DNA from: VGBK01 sp964354255
GTDB lineage: Bacteria; Actinomycetota; Acidimicrobiia; Spongiisociales; UBA11373
Direction: 5' to 3'
Assembly (NCBI GenBank): GCA_964354255.1
Contig: CAYGYX010000019.1
Coordinates: 1-32,273 of the forward strand
Length of the DNA stretch: 32,273 nucleotides
Shown: positions 7,191 through 15,302 of the stretch, piece after piece
Numbering within the stretch: position 1 is the stretch's first letter
Layout of the letters: each line of letters begins with the position of its first letter
Made by a program: the position numbers and the translations under genes
The notes under the pieces: model-generated
Seen by the model: only the letters and a program-made list of their open reading frames with translations
The model's database searches: none
Told to the model about the DNA's origin: nothing

Positions 7191-8389
7191 GGGCCCTCGG
7201 CGGCAGCGCCGCCCGGCGCATGGCCATCGCCGCCCAGGGCCTGGCGGCGCCCCGGCCCGGCGGGCGGGTGGACCTGCGCCACCTCCGCCGGGTCTTCGGC
7301 CGTGTCGGCGCCCTGCAGATCGACCCGATCAACGTGGTGGAGCGCGCCGCCCACCTGACGCTGTTCGCCCGCCTCGGCTCCCACGATCGCGACCTGCTGT
7401 GGCGGGCCTACGACCGTCATGAGCTCATCGAGTACTGGGCGCACCAGGCCTGCTTCCTGCCGGTAGACGCTTACCCGCTCTTCCGCCACCGTATGGAGGC
7501 GGTTCGCCCCTGGGTCGAGGTGCGCGCCCTGGAGCGGGACCGCCCCGGCTACCTGGAGGCGGTTTTCGAGGAGGTTCGCCGCCGGGGCCCCCTGGCCGCT
7601 GCCGACCTCAGCGACCCCGGTGAGCGGCATACCCCCTACTGGGGCACGGGGTGGACGGCGGGGAAGCTGGCCCTGGAGTGGCTGTTCGTGACCGGGCGCC
7701 TGGTCGTGGGGGAGCGGCGCGGCCTCGTCCGCCGCTACGACCTGCCGGAGAGGGTCGTTCCTCGGGAGTATCTCGATGCCCCGGCGCCGTCGCGGGCCGA
7801 GGCGCAGCGCCTGCTCCTGCTCCGGGCGGCCCGTTCGCTGGGGGTGGGGACTGCCTCCGACCTGGGTGGGTACTACGGCCTCCCCAGCCAGGAGGTGCGG
7901 CCGACGGTGGAGGGCCTGGCGGCCGAGGGCGCCCTGGAGCAAGTGGAGGTGGCGGGCTGGCGGGAACCGGCTTTCCGGCACCCGGAAGCGGAGGCGCCCC
8001 GCCGGGTGGAGGCGGCGGCCCTGCTCTGCCCCTTTGACTCGCTCATCTGGGACCGGAGGCGAACCGAGCGCCTCTTCGAGTTCCACTATCGAACCGAGAT
8101 CTACACGCCGGCGGCGAAACGGATCTGGGGCTACTACGTGTTTCCCTTCCTCCTGGGCGACCGCCTGGCGGCCCGGGTGGACCTGAAGGCGGACCGGGGG
8201 CGCGGGGTCCTACTGGCGCCGGGGGCCTTCCTGGAGGCGGGAGAGGATCCCGCCCGGGTGGCACCGGCGCTGGCGGCCGAGGTCGGCGCCATGGCCGAGT
8301 GGCTCGGCCTGTCCGGAGTCGAGGCCGGGGAGCACGGGGACCTGGCCGGGGCGCTCCGGACCGCCCTGCGCGCCCGTTCGGTCGATTAG
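7187..8389 (+). CDS. YcaQ/AlkX-like winged-helix DNA glycosylase family protein
   Basis: 400 residues from GTG 7187 (GTGA overlap with the crotonase); an in-frame ATG at 7220 is the alternative start. It belongs to the HTH_42 (DUF1006) family that includes E. coli YcaQ and Streptomyces AlkZ, glycosylases that unhook interstrand crosslinks and bulky alkyl adducts. Seen: GALQIDPINVVERAAH at 41-56, with Gln44-Ile45-Asp46 matching the catalytic QxD motif of the YcaQ branch (AlkZ has QxQ); EYWAHQACFLP (about 84-94), a signature of the family; winged-helix-like segments in the middle and the late PFDSLIWDRRRTERLFEF stretch near 285. Length is typical. The role in crosslink repair is inferred from family motifs; coupling to a crotonase is probably only positional. 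Confidence 0.85.
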   Translation: MRALGGSAARRMAIAAQGLAAPRPGGRVDLRHLRRVFGRVGALQIDPINVVERAAHLTLFARLGSHDRDLLWRAYDRHELIEYWAHQACFLPVDAYPLFRHRMEAVRPWVEVRALERDRPGYLEAVFEEVRRRGPLAAADLSDPGERHTPYWGTGWTAGKLALEWLFVTGRLVVGERRGLVRRYDLPERVVPREYLDAPAPSRAEAQRLLLLRAARSLGVGTASDLGGYYGLPSQEVRPTVEGLAAEGALEQVEVAGWREPAFRHPEAEAPRRVEAAALLCPFDSLIWDRRRTERLFEFHYRTEIYTPAAKRIWGYYVFPFLLGDRLAARVDLKADRGRGVLLAPGAFLEAGEDPARVAPALAAEVGAMAEWLGLSGVEAGEHGDLAGALRTALRARSVD

Positions 8390-8417
8390 TTTGGGGTCAA
8401 CGCCGAAGGAGGCAGGG

Positions 8418-9320
8418 ATGATCTCGTTCGAGAACCGCGTGGCCATCATCACCGGAGCGGGCCGGGGGCTGGGGGCGATGCACGCCAAGCTGCTGGCCTC
8501 GCGCGGGGCGGCGGTGGTCGTCAACGACCCGGGGGTGGCCGCCGACGGCACCGCCATGGAAGCCACTCCCGCCGAGGAGGTCGTGGCCGAGATCAAGGCG
8601 GCCGGCGGGGCGGCGGTGGCCGAGCACTCGTCGGTGAGCACGCCGGAGGGGGGCCAGGCCATCGTGCAGAAGGCCCTCGACGAGTTCGGCCGGCTGGACA
8701 TCCTGGTGAACAACGCCGGGATCCTGCGCGACAAGGCCTTCCACAACCTGGAGTGGCCCAACCTCGACGCGGTGCTCGACACCCATCTCAAGGGCAGCTT
8801 CTACGTCACCCAGCCCGCTTTCCGCCTCATGCGGGCCCAGGGTTACGGGCGCATCGTGATGACCACCTCCAACGCCGGGATCCTCGGCAACTTCGGCCAG
8901 GCCAACTACGGCGCGGCCAAGATGGGGGTGATCGGGCTGATGAACGTGCTCCGCCACGAGGGCGCCAAGTACAACATCAAGGTGAACACGGTGGCGCCCA
9001 CCGCCCGCACCCGGATGACCGAGGAGCTATTCGGGGCGCTCATCTCCAAATTCGAGCCCGCCTATGTCTCCCCGGTGGTGGCCTACTTCTGCTCGGAGGA
9101 GTGCACCCTCAGCGGGGAGATCTGGTCGGTGGGGGGCGGGGCGGTAGGCCGCTTCTTCATCGGGCGGACCGAGGGCTACTTCAAGCACCCCGAGCGGGAG
9201 GGTGCCCTGACTCTCGAAGACGTGGCCGCCAATGTGGTCGCCATCCGCGATGAGACCGGCTACATCGTGCCCGCCAGCATCCAGGAGGAGCTCACCGGCC
9301 TCGTCCCCAAGCTGAGCTAG
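8418..9320 (+). CDS. SDR, (3R)-hydroxyacyl-CoA dehydrogenase-like
   Basis: 300-residue short-chain dehydrogenase. The ATG at 8418 has AAGGAGG just upstream; an earlier TTG at 8391 has none. Seen: TGAGRGLG cofactor loop (about 11-18), VNDPG after beta-strand 2, an acidic insertion VAADGTAMEATPAEEVVAEI, NNAG, the Ser of TTSNAG, and catalytic YGAAK. The insertion after NDPG and the long C-terminal tail (EGYFKHPE..., about 45 residues beyond a basic SDR) resemble the dehydrogenase domain of peroxisomal multifunctional enzyme type 2, which oxidises (3R)-hydroxyacyl-CoA to the 3-keto form. Together with the crotonase at 6408 this fits acyl-CoA beta-oxidation or steroid side-chain metabolism (inference). 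Follows the YcaQ-like gene by 28 bp. Confidence 0.87.
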   Translation: MISFENRVAIITGAGRGLGAMHAKLLASRGAAVVVNDPGVAADGTAMEATPAEEVVAEIKAAGGAAVAEHSSVSTPEGGQAIVQKALDEFGRLDILVNNAGILRDKAFHNLEWPNLDAVLDTHLKGSFYVTQPAFRLMRAQGYGRIVMTTSNAGILGNFGQANYGAAKMGVIGLMNVLRHEGAKYNIKVNTVAPTARTRMTEELFGALISKFEPAYVSPVVAYFCSEECTLSGEIWSVGGGAVGRFFIGRTEGYFKHPEREGALTLEDVAANVVAIRDETGYIVPASIQEELTGLVPKLS

Positions 9321-9352
9321 CCGCTTCCCGGGGCCTGGTGGGCGCGGGCGGG

Positions 9353-9358
9353 TATTGT
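9353..9358 (+). promoter_or_regulatory. candidate leaderless -10 (TATTGT) for phosphosugar mutase
   Basis: TANNNT hexamer ending 7 nt before the ATG at 9366, with no Shine-Dalgarno between. This spacing puts transcription start at or next to the start codon, as in leaderless actinobacterial genes. Confidence 0.4.
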
Positions 9359-9365
9359 CGCTCCC

Positions 9366-11087
9366 ATGCCGATCGACGACGCCCTGCGCCGGGCCACCGA
9401 GGACTGGATCGCCGCCGACCCCGACCCGGCCACCCGCGCCGAACTGCAATCCCTGCTGGATGAGGGCGACCAGGCGGCCCTGGCCGACCGGATGGCGGGA
9501 ACGCTCGCCTTCGGCACCGCCGGCATACGCGGCGCGGTCGAGGCAGGGTCGAACCGCATGAACCGGGCGGTGGTGATCCGTACCACCCGGGGCCTGGCCG
9601 ACTACCTGCTGGCCACCCGCCCCGGAGCGCGGCCGGTGGTGGTCGGCTTCGACGGCCGCCTCTCCAGCCGGGCCTTCGCCGGGGATGCGGTGGGCGTGCT
9701 GGCGGAGGCGGGGATACCGGTGCGCTACTTCCCGGAGGTGGCTCCGACCCCGCTGGTGGCCTATGCCGCCCGGGTGCTCCGGGCATCGGCGGCGGTGGTG
9801 GTCACCGCCAGCCACAACCCCCAGCAGGACAACGGCTACAAGGTCTACGACGCCAACGCCGCCCAGATCGTGCCGCCGACCGATGCCGGCATCGCCGCCG
9901 CCATCGACCGGGTGGGGCGGGCGATCGACGTCCCCCGGGTGGAGGATGCCCTGGCCGGGGCGAGCGACCTGGCCCAGCCGGTGGAGGCTTCCCTGGCGGC
10001 CCGTTATGTGGAGGAGGTGCTCGCCCTGCGCCCCTCGATCCCGGCCGACCGGGGCCTGCGCATCGTCTACACCCCGCTGCACGGAGTGGGGCGGATGCTG
10101 GCCGAACGGGTGCTGCGGCGGGCCGGCTTCGCCGACCTGCACGTCGTCGCCGAGCAGGCCGAGCCCGACGGGCGCTTCCCGACGGTGGCCTTCCCCAACC
10201 CCGAGGAGCCGGGGGCACTCGACCTGGCCGTGGCCCTCGCCTCTCGGGTCGACGCCGACCTGATCCTGGCCAACGACCCCGATGCCGACCGCCTGGCGGT
10301 GTGTCTCCCCCGGGATGGGGTCTGGGCGATGCTGACCGGCAACCAGGTGGGCCAGCTGCTCGCCGACTTCCTGCTCGAGCACGCCGGGCCGGGGCCCACC
10401 CCGCTGGTGGTGAACAGCGTCGTGTCGTCGCCGATGCTGGCCTCGATCGCGGCGGCTCGCGGGGCGCGCTGCGAGACCACCCTCACCGGGTTCAAGTGGA
10501 TCGCCAACGCCGCCCTCGACCTGGAGGCGGCCGAGGGGACCCGCTTCGTCTTCGGCTACGAGGAGGCCCTCGGCTACACGGTGGGCCGGGTGGTGCGCGA
10601 CAAAGACGGCGTCTCGGCGGCCCTCCTCTTCGCCGAGTTGGCCGCCCACTGCCGGGCCGAGGGGGAGACGGTGTTCGACCGCCTCGCTCGCCTCTACCGC
10701 CGCCACGGCCTCTGGGTGAGCATCCAGCGCAGCGTGGTGCGCGCCGGCCCACAGGGGGCCGCCGAGATCGTGGCGGCTATGGAGCTCCTGCGACGGAGCC
10801 GGCCGGAGAGGCTGGGCGGGGTGGAGGTGACCGCCGCCACCGACTTTCGCGAGGGGGCGGAGCAGCGCCCCCGCTGGCTGGCCGCCACCCCCCTGGTAGT
10901 CCTCGACCTGGGCCCCTTGGGCCGGGCGCTGGTGCGCCCCAGCGGCACCGAGCCCAAGCTGAAGATCTACGTCGATCGCCGTGTCGACCTGGCGGAGGGG
11001 GACGATCCCCGGCGGGTGGAGGCGGCGGCCGTGGAGCAGGCCGGGGCGGTGGCCGCCGACCTGGCGGGCTTCCTCGGCCTCGGGTAG
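9366..11087 (+). CDS. phospho-sugar mutase (phosphoglucomutase/phosphomannomutase)
   Basis: 573 residues, alpha-D-phosphohexomutase superfamily; interconverts hexose 1- and 6-phosphates (or pentose 1-/5-phosphates) through a bisphosphate intermediate, in the cytosol. All four signature loops are seen: phosphoserine loop VTASHNPQQDNGYKVY (Ser149), metal loop DPDADR (304-309), sugar-binding GYEEALGY (397-404), and C-terminal phosphate clamp RPSGTEPKLKIYV. N-terminal FGTAGIRG (49-56) is also typical. The length and the GYEEALGY form match the PgcA/PGM2-like group (about 550-580 aa), so glucose-1-phosphate is a likely product, feeding nucleotide-sugar and glycogen synthesis; ribose/deoxyribose phosphate mutase activity cannot be excluded. 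No ribosome site; a TANNNT box suggests a leaderless transcript. Confidence 0.92.
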   Translation: MPIDDALRRATEDWIAADPDPATRAELQSLLDEGDQAALADRMAGTLAFGTAGIRGAVEAGSNRMNRAVVIRTTRGLADYLLATRPGARPVVVGFDGRLSSRAFAGDAVGVLAEAGIPVRYFPEVAPTPLVAYAARVLRASAAVVVTASHNPQQDNGYKVYDANAAQIVPPTDAGIAAAIDRVGRAIDVPRVEDALAGASDLAQPVEASLAARYVEEVLALRPSIPADRGLRIVYTPLHGVGRMLAERVLRRAGFADLHVVAEQAEPDGRFPTVAFPNPEEPGALDLAVALASRVDADLILANDPDADRLAVCLPRDGVWAMLTGNQVGQLLADFLLEHAGPGPTPLVVNSVVSSPMLASIAAARGARCETTLTGFKWIANAALDLEAAEGTRFVFGYEEALGYTVGRVVRDKDGVSAALLFAELAAHCRAEGETVFDRLARLYRRHGLWVSIQRSVVRAGPQGAAEIVAAMELLRRSRPERLGGVEVTAATDFREGAEQRPRWLAATPLVVLDLGPLGRALVRPSGTEPKLKIYVDRRVDLAEGDDPRRVEAAAVEQAGAVAADLAGFLGLG

Positions 11088-11105
11088 CGGCGGGTAACCG
11101 GCCGC

Positions 11106-11111
11106 TACCCT
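11106..11111 (+). promoter_or_regulatory. candidate leaderless -10 (TACCCT) for acyltransferase
   Basis: TANNNT box ending 8 nt before the ATG at 11120, no Shine-Dalgarno. The surrounding TACCCTGCCGC recurs at 29436-29446 before the threonine-dehydratase-like gene. Confidence 0.4.
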
Positions 11112-11119
11112 GCCGCGCT

Positions 11120-12622
11120 ATGGCAACGGCTTCGCCCCTGGAGGAGCGAGACCGCTTCATCGACCTCCTGCGGGTGGCCTGCATCGTGGTAGTGGTGCTT
11201 GGCCACTGGGCAACCACCACCGCGGTGTGGGAGCCGGACCGGGTGCTCAGCGTCAATGCCCTCTCGGTGATCCCGGGCACCCGCCTCGCCACCTGGCTGG
11301 TCCAGGTCATGCCCCTGGTCTTCTTCGCCGGCGGGTTCGCCAACTCCGTGGCGCGACGGCGGAGCGGTAGCTACCTCACCTACCTGGATGCCCGCCTCGG
11401 CCGTTTGCTCTTCCCCACCGGCGCTTTCCTGGGAGTGTGGCTGGCACTGGGCCTGGCGGCGGAGGCCATCGATTCCGGGTCGTCGGGGAAGGCCCGGGCC
11501 GCCGAGGTGGCCGCCTTGCCGCTGTGGTTCCTCGGCATCTACCTGGTGGCCGTGGCGCTGGCCCCGGCCATGGAGGGCCTGCACCGCCGCTTCGGCCTGT
11601 GGGTCGCCGGCGCCCTGGCCGGCGCGGTGGGGATCATCGACCTCGTTTCGATCGGCCTGGGCATCGAGGGCGTGGGAGGGGCCAACTACGCCTTCCAGTG
11701 GCTCTTCGCCCACCAACTGGGGTTTGCTTACGCCGACGGGACCCTGCCGCGCTGGGGACGGCGAGGGGCGGCCCTCATGGCCGCCGCCGGATTGGCGGGG
11801 CTGGTGCTGCTCGCCACGGTGGGCGGCTACCCGGTGAGCCTGGTAGGGGTGCCCGGGCAGGACCGGTCCAACGCCCAGCCCCCCAGCTTGGCGATGGTGG
11901 CCCTCACCCTCTGGCTGGTGGGCCTGGCCCTGCTGCTCCGGCCGGCGGCCGAGCGCTGGATGGCCCGGCCCGGCCGCCGGCGTTTGGTGGGGCGAGTGCA
12001 CGCGGTGGTGCTCACCGCCTTCCTGTGGCACGTGACCGCCATCACCCTGGGGGCCGGGGTGGCCCGGGCCGCCGGGGCCCCGGAGCCGGCCATCGGATCG
12101 GGGCTGTGGTGGGCCCTGCGGCCGGCCTGGCTGGTCTGGCTGCTGCCCTTCCTCGCTCTCCTGCTCTGGCTGTTCCGGCGGTGCGAGGTGCACCCGGCCG
12201 GCCGGCCCATCGCCGACCATCCCGCGGCGCTAGCCGCCGCCGGCTTCGGGGTCTTCGCGGTGGCGGTGGGGATCCTCGGGTTCGGGGAGACCGGCTTCTT
12301 CCCGTTCGCGCCGGAGAGCGGGGAGGCCATCCTCATGTTCACCTTCAACCCTCTGCAGAACCTGGTCCACGTGGTGGCCGGGGGAGCCGTGCTGTGGATC
12401 CTGGGCCGGAGCCGCCGCTCGGCGGGGGCAGCGGCGGCAGCCGGCGCCCTGCTCTTCGTGGCCATGGGGGCGCTGCGGCTGAGCGGGTTCGGCCCGGCCG
12501 GGTGGCTGGGAATGGACGAGTTCACTGCCTGGACCCACGTCGTGGCCGGGGCGGCGGCGCTGGCCGCGCTGGGGGCAGGGGCGCTGGTGGGCGGGGGCCG
12601 GGCCGGTCCAATCAGGGAGTGA
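11120..12622 (+). CDS. membrane acyltransferase family 3 protein with DUF4383-like C-terminus
   Basis: 500-residue polytopic membrane protein. N-terminus RDRFIDLLRVACIVVVVLGHW (about 10-30) is the hallmark first segment of acyltransferase family 3 (Arg/Asp/Arg in the helix and a conserved His), proteins that O-acylate surface sugars, lipids or peptidoglycan. About ten hydrophobic helices follow; PLVFFAGGFANS (about 72-83) also fits the family. From about residue 400 on the sequence changes: FTFNPLQNLVHVVAGGAVLW and, 60 residues later, DEFTAWTHVVAGAAAL, a paired Asn/His-helix pattern like DUF4383 membrane domains. Such a tail is not part of a minimal family-3 acyltransferase. Target unknown; surface lipid or glycan modification is the family expectation. 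Its 3' end overlaps that of the convergent gene by 11 bp. Confidence 0.78.
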   Translation: MATASPLEERDRFIDLLRVACIVVVVLGHWATTTAVWEPDRVLSVNALSVIPGTRLATWLVQVMPLVFFAGGFANSVARRRSGSYLTYLDARLGRLLFPTGAFLGVWLALGLAAEAIDSGSSGKARAAEVAALPLWFLGIYLVAVALAPAMEGLHRRFGLWVAGALAGAVGIIDLVSIGLGIEGVGGANYAFQWLFAHQLGFAYADGTLPRWGRRGAALMAAAGLAGLVLLATVGGYPVSLVGVPGQDRSNAQPPSLAMVALTLWLVGLALLLRPAAERWMARPGRRRLVGRVHAVVLTAFLWHVTAITLGAGVARAAGAPEPAIGSGLWWALRPAWLVWLLPFLALLLWLFRRCEVHPAGRPIADHPAALAAAGFGVFAVAVGILGFGETGFFPFAPESGEAILMFTFNPLQNLVHVVAGGAVLWILGRSRRSAGAAAAAGALLFVAMGALRLSGFGPAGWLGMDEFTAWTHVVAGAAALAALGAGALVGGGRAGPIRE

Positions 12623-14639
12623 TCTCGGTGGCGCGCCCCCCGGAGAGGGCGAAGACGCGCACCGGCGCACGGCCGCCGGGCACCGTGACTGCGAACCCCG
12701 GTGAGCCCGACCCCCCGGTGAGGCTGGGATCGGGCATGGCGAGGGCGACCCCCTCGCCGCGCCGGGTCACCAGCACCAGCTCGGCATCGACGCTGCCCAC
12801 GATGATTGTGCTGCGGCCCCAGGGAAGGATCGAGACGGTGCTTCCGGCGGCGCCGGGCAAGTCCAGCGGGTAGATGGTGGCCGTCCCGTCGAACCGGCGC
12901 TCGGTGATGGTCCCGGCCCGGTCGTCCACTCTGTAGGCGGCCACCAGGTGAAAGACGGTGTACTCGCCGAAGCGCGCCGTCGGGACCAGCAGCCCCGAGA
13001 AGCCGTAGTGCTCCTCTAAGTACCGCAGGTAGAGGGTGACCCGGGGGGCGGTGCGCAACGGCAGGTAGACGTCGGGGCGGGTCGCAATGGCCGCGTACAG
13101 GTCATCGATTCCCTCGGCCGCCAACATGGACTCGTGCATCGGCGAGCGCTGTTGCCAGCCGAGTCCGAGGAGTGCCGGCCCGCCTAGGCCGCCCCGCCGC
13201 CAGGGAGAGAGCTGTTGGTAGCTCAAGTTGATCTGGTTGGCCCACTCGACGAACAGCCCGTTGGGATCGACGGCGGCCAGCCCGTCCAGCGTCCGCCTGA
13301 GTTCGGCCTCCTCTGTGTGGTGCGTCTCATCCAAGGCGCGGGCATTCACCCCGCCCACCACCAGGGCGCCCACCGAGACGACCGCCGTAGCCAGCCGCCA
13401 GGCCTTCCCGGCTGCGCCCGTGCCGGCAGGGACTGGGCCTTCTTTCGTTCCGTTGGCTGCCAGGAACAGGAGAGGCAGAAAGGCGAGCATGGGCAGGGAA
13501 ACCCGGGTTGGCAGCCTCGTCGCCCCGGCGAGCGCGAAGGCAATCACGATGAAGGCCGCCGCGCCCGCCAACACCAGAACGCGGCCCCGGCGCCCGGCCT
13601 CTGCCCAGGCGAGGCCGCCCAGGCAGGTGATGACTGCCAGGCGCAGCGATCCCGACCAGCCTCGCCCTTGGCCAACGAGTCCGGCCAGCGCGCTGTCGGA
13701 TCGAAACACGGTGGGCAGGGCGGCGGAGATGGCCTCGATGTCACCGGCCTCGTGCACTTCCGGGTCGGTGAAGAACCAGCGGCGGAACATGCGCAGGTCG
13801 TTCCGGCTCCATCCCACCTCGGCCAGGACGGCCTCGTCGAGATCATCGACCGCGGGCGACTGCTGTATGCGGTCACGGACCGCGTTGAGCTCGAAGTACG
13901 CCTGCCAGCCGGGCTGCCCGGCGTAGTACACGGCCTCGGCGAGCGACCCGGCCAGCAGAATGACGGTGGCGGTTCCGGTGAACACGGCCAGGCGACGCCA
14001 GGGAATGCGGCGGACGGTCAGGGCGAGGGCGGGGAGAGCGAGCAAGATCACGGCCCAGGCCGAGTGCCAGCGGATCCAGGAGGAGAACCCCACCAGGCCC
14101 CCGCTCAGGGCGATGGCCGGCCAGCGGGTGGGGCTCCGCCCGGCGACGGCGAAGAACAGCATCACCCCGGATGCCCCGAGCAGGATGGCGGTGGAGGTGA
14201 ATTGCAGTTGCATCCACATAGGCAGGTGGAACACCGCCAGCACGGCCGCCAGGCTCACGAGGCGCACCCACCGGCGGCCCCGCCGGACCGCGAGCACCAC
14301 ATACACCACGGCGAGCAGGGAAGCGAAGTGGGCCAGGTACAGGTAGAGGCCGTACCAGGGGAACCACTCGACGGCGCGGTACAGGGTGCTGAGCAGCAGG
14401 CCGATCAGCACGTTGCTGAAGATGAGGTGAGGGAAGGGCTCGCCCATGTTGCCGTCGACCGCCGACTGCATGAAGACGTCGTCGTTGGTCTCGTATCCCG
14501 GGCTGAGGGTGAGGGTGAACACGGCGGCAATCACCGCCGACAGCACGAAGGCCCAGAGCAGTGGCCGGGCACACAGGGCGGCCTCGATCCTCGCCCAGCT
14601 CGTGCGGGCGGTCTTGGTGAGGGAAGAGAAGGAAGGCAT
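12612..14639 (-). CDS. large polytopic membrane protein, GT-C-like, function unknown
   Basis: 675 residues. A cytosolic N-terminus is followed by a first membrane helix at about 27-46, then an extracytoplasmic loop with SPGYETNDDVFMQS (46-59) holding Asp53-Asp54, and roughly eight to ten more helices up to about residue 435; the last 240 residues are mainly soluble. An acidic pair in the first outer loop and a long C-terminal soluble domain is the layout of GT-C glycosyltransferases that use polyprenyl-phosphate sugars, but I do not recognise a named family, so the assignment is by architecture only. The C-terminal domain carries WANQINLSYQQLSPWRRGG (about 465-483). ATG at 14639 has no close Shine-Dalgarno; a good -10 lies about 25 nt upstream. 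Divergent from a DUF1269 gene. Confidence 0.7.
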   Translation of the reverse strand: MPSFSSLTKTARTSWARIEAALCARPLLWAFVLSAVIAAVFTLTLSPGYETNDDVFMQSAVDGNMGEPFPHLIFSNVLIGLLLSTLYRAVEWFPWYGLYLYLAHFASLLAVVYVVLAVRRGRRWVRLVSLAAVLAVFHLPMWMQLQFTSTAILLGASGVMLFFAVAGRSPTRWPAIALSGGLVGFSSWIRWHSAWAVILLALPALALTVRRIPWRRLAVFTGTATVILLAGSLAEAVYYAGQPGWQAYFELNAVRDRIQQSPAVDDLDEAVLAEVGWSRNDLRMFRRWFFTDPEVHEAGDIEAISAALPTVFRSDSALAGLVGQGRGWSGSLRLAVITCLGGLAWAEAGRRGRVLVLAGAAAFIVIAFALAGATRLPTRVSLPMLAFLPLLFLAANGTKEGPVPAGTGAAGKAWRLATAVVSVGALVVGGVNARALDETHHTEEAELRRTLDGLAAVDPNGLFVEWANQINLSYQQLSPWRRGGLGGPALLGLGWQQRSPMHESMLAAEGIDDLYAAIATRPDVYLPLRTAPRVTLYLRYLEEHYGFSGLLVPTARFGEYTVFHLVAAYRVDDRAGTITERRFDGTATIYPLDLPGAAGSTVSILPWGRSTIIVGSVDAELVLVTRRGEGVALAMPDPSLTGGSGSPGFAVTVPGGRAPVRVFALSGGRATEITP

Positions 14640-14663
14640 TGGCTCGGCGGGGGCTCCCGGGCG

Positions 14664-14669
14664 ATTGTA
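14664..14669 (-). promoter_or_regulatory. candidate -10 (TACAAT) for the GT-C-like gene
   Basis: TACAAT on the minus strand, 5 of 6 matches to TATAAT and the best -10 in this GC-rich gap; it leaves a 5' leader of roughly 18-20 nt. No clear -35 at 16-18 bp. Confidence 0.4.
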
Positions 14670-14740
14670 AGGACAGCCGGTGGGCGGTTCCGGTTTCTGG
14701 CAACGCGCACCACAATGGGGCCGACCAGCCGAGGAGAGCG

Positions 14741-15295
14741 ATGACCGACAGGTTCGATCCGTGGGCCGATGAGGGCACCGAGCTGCTTCCCAAGGCGGAT
14801 GGCCCCTCCCGGCTGCTGGCCGTGGAGCTCGACGATCCGCTCCGGGCCCAGGAGGCGCTGCTCGCCTCGCTGCGCCTGCATCAGCGGGAGGCGATTCGCA
14901 TCGAGGATGCCGCCATCGTCACCAAGGACGCGGGCGGCCGCATCCGGATCCATCAGACCCGCGACGTGGGGACCGGCCAGGGGGCGATGGCCGGCACCTG
15001 GCTGGGCATGTTCGCCGGCCTGCTCTTCATGGTGCCGCTCGTCGGTGCCGCCCTGGGAGCGGCCATCGGCGGCATCTGGGCCAAGCTGCGGGACATAGGG
15101 ATCTCCGACCGGGAGATGAAGGAGATGGGGGAGGGCCTCGCTCCCGGTTTCGCCGCTCTCTTCTTGCTGTTCGAGCCGCTGGCCCCCACCACCCTGGTAC
15201 GGGAGATGCACCGTTTCAACGGCAGGGTGCTGCGCTCCACCCTCCCCGACGACCTCACCGCCGAGATAGCCGCCGCCTTGGAAGAGGTCGTCTGA
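14741..15295 (+). CDS. DUF1269 family membrane protein
   Basis: 184 residues. ATG 14741 is preceded by GAGGAGAG at a proper distance; the longer reading frame upstream has no support. The protein begins with an acidic/charged segment, then RLLAVELDDPLRAQEALLASL (about 23-43), a ferredoxin-like beta-alpha-beta start, followed by a glycine-rich membrane hairpin GTWLGMFAGLLFMVPLVGAALGAAIGGIWAKL (about 85-116), then GISDREMKEMGEGLAPG and a soluble C-terminus. This order (soluble half, Gly-zipper transmembrane hairpin, D-x-x-x-KEMGEGLxPG) is that of DUF1269. Members are small stress-associated membrane proteins with no established biochemical role. It ends 7 bp from the convergent thiamine ABC operon. 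Confidence 0.85.
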   Translation: MTDRFDPWADEGTELLPKADGPSRLLAVELDDPLRAQEALLASLRLHQREAIRIEDAAIVTKDAGGRIRIHQTRDVGTGQGAMAGTWLGMFAGLLFMVPLVGAALGAAIGGIWAKLRDIGISDREMKEMGEGLAPGFAALFLLFEPLAPTTLVREMHRFNGRVLRSTLPDDLTAEIAAALEEVV

Positions 15296-15302
15296 ACGTC
15301 CG

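Noticed and set aside
13215..14744. 509-residue plus-strand frame over the GT-C-like gene
   Set aside because: Composition (Gly/Gln/Glu/His-rich, no hydrophobic core) is that of antisense shadow; the minus strand encodes a coherent membrane protein.
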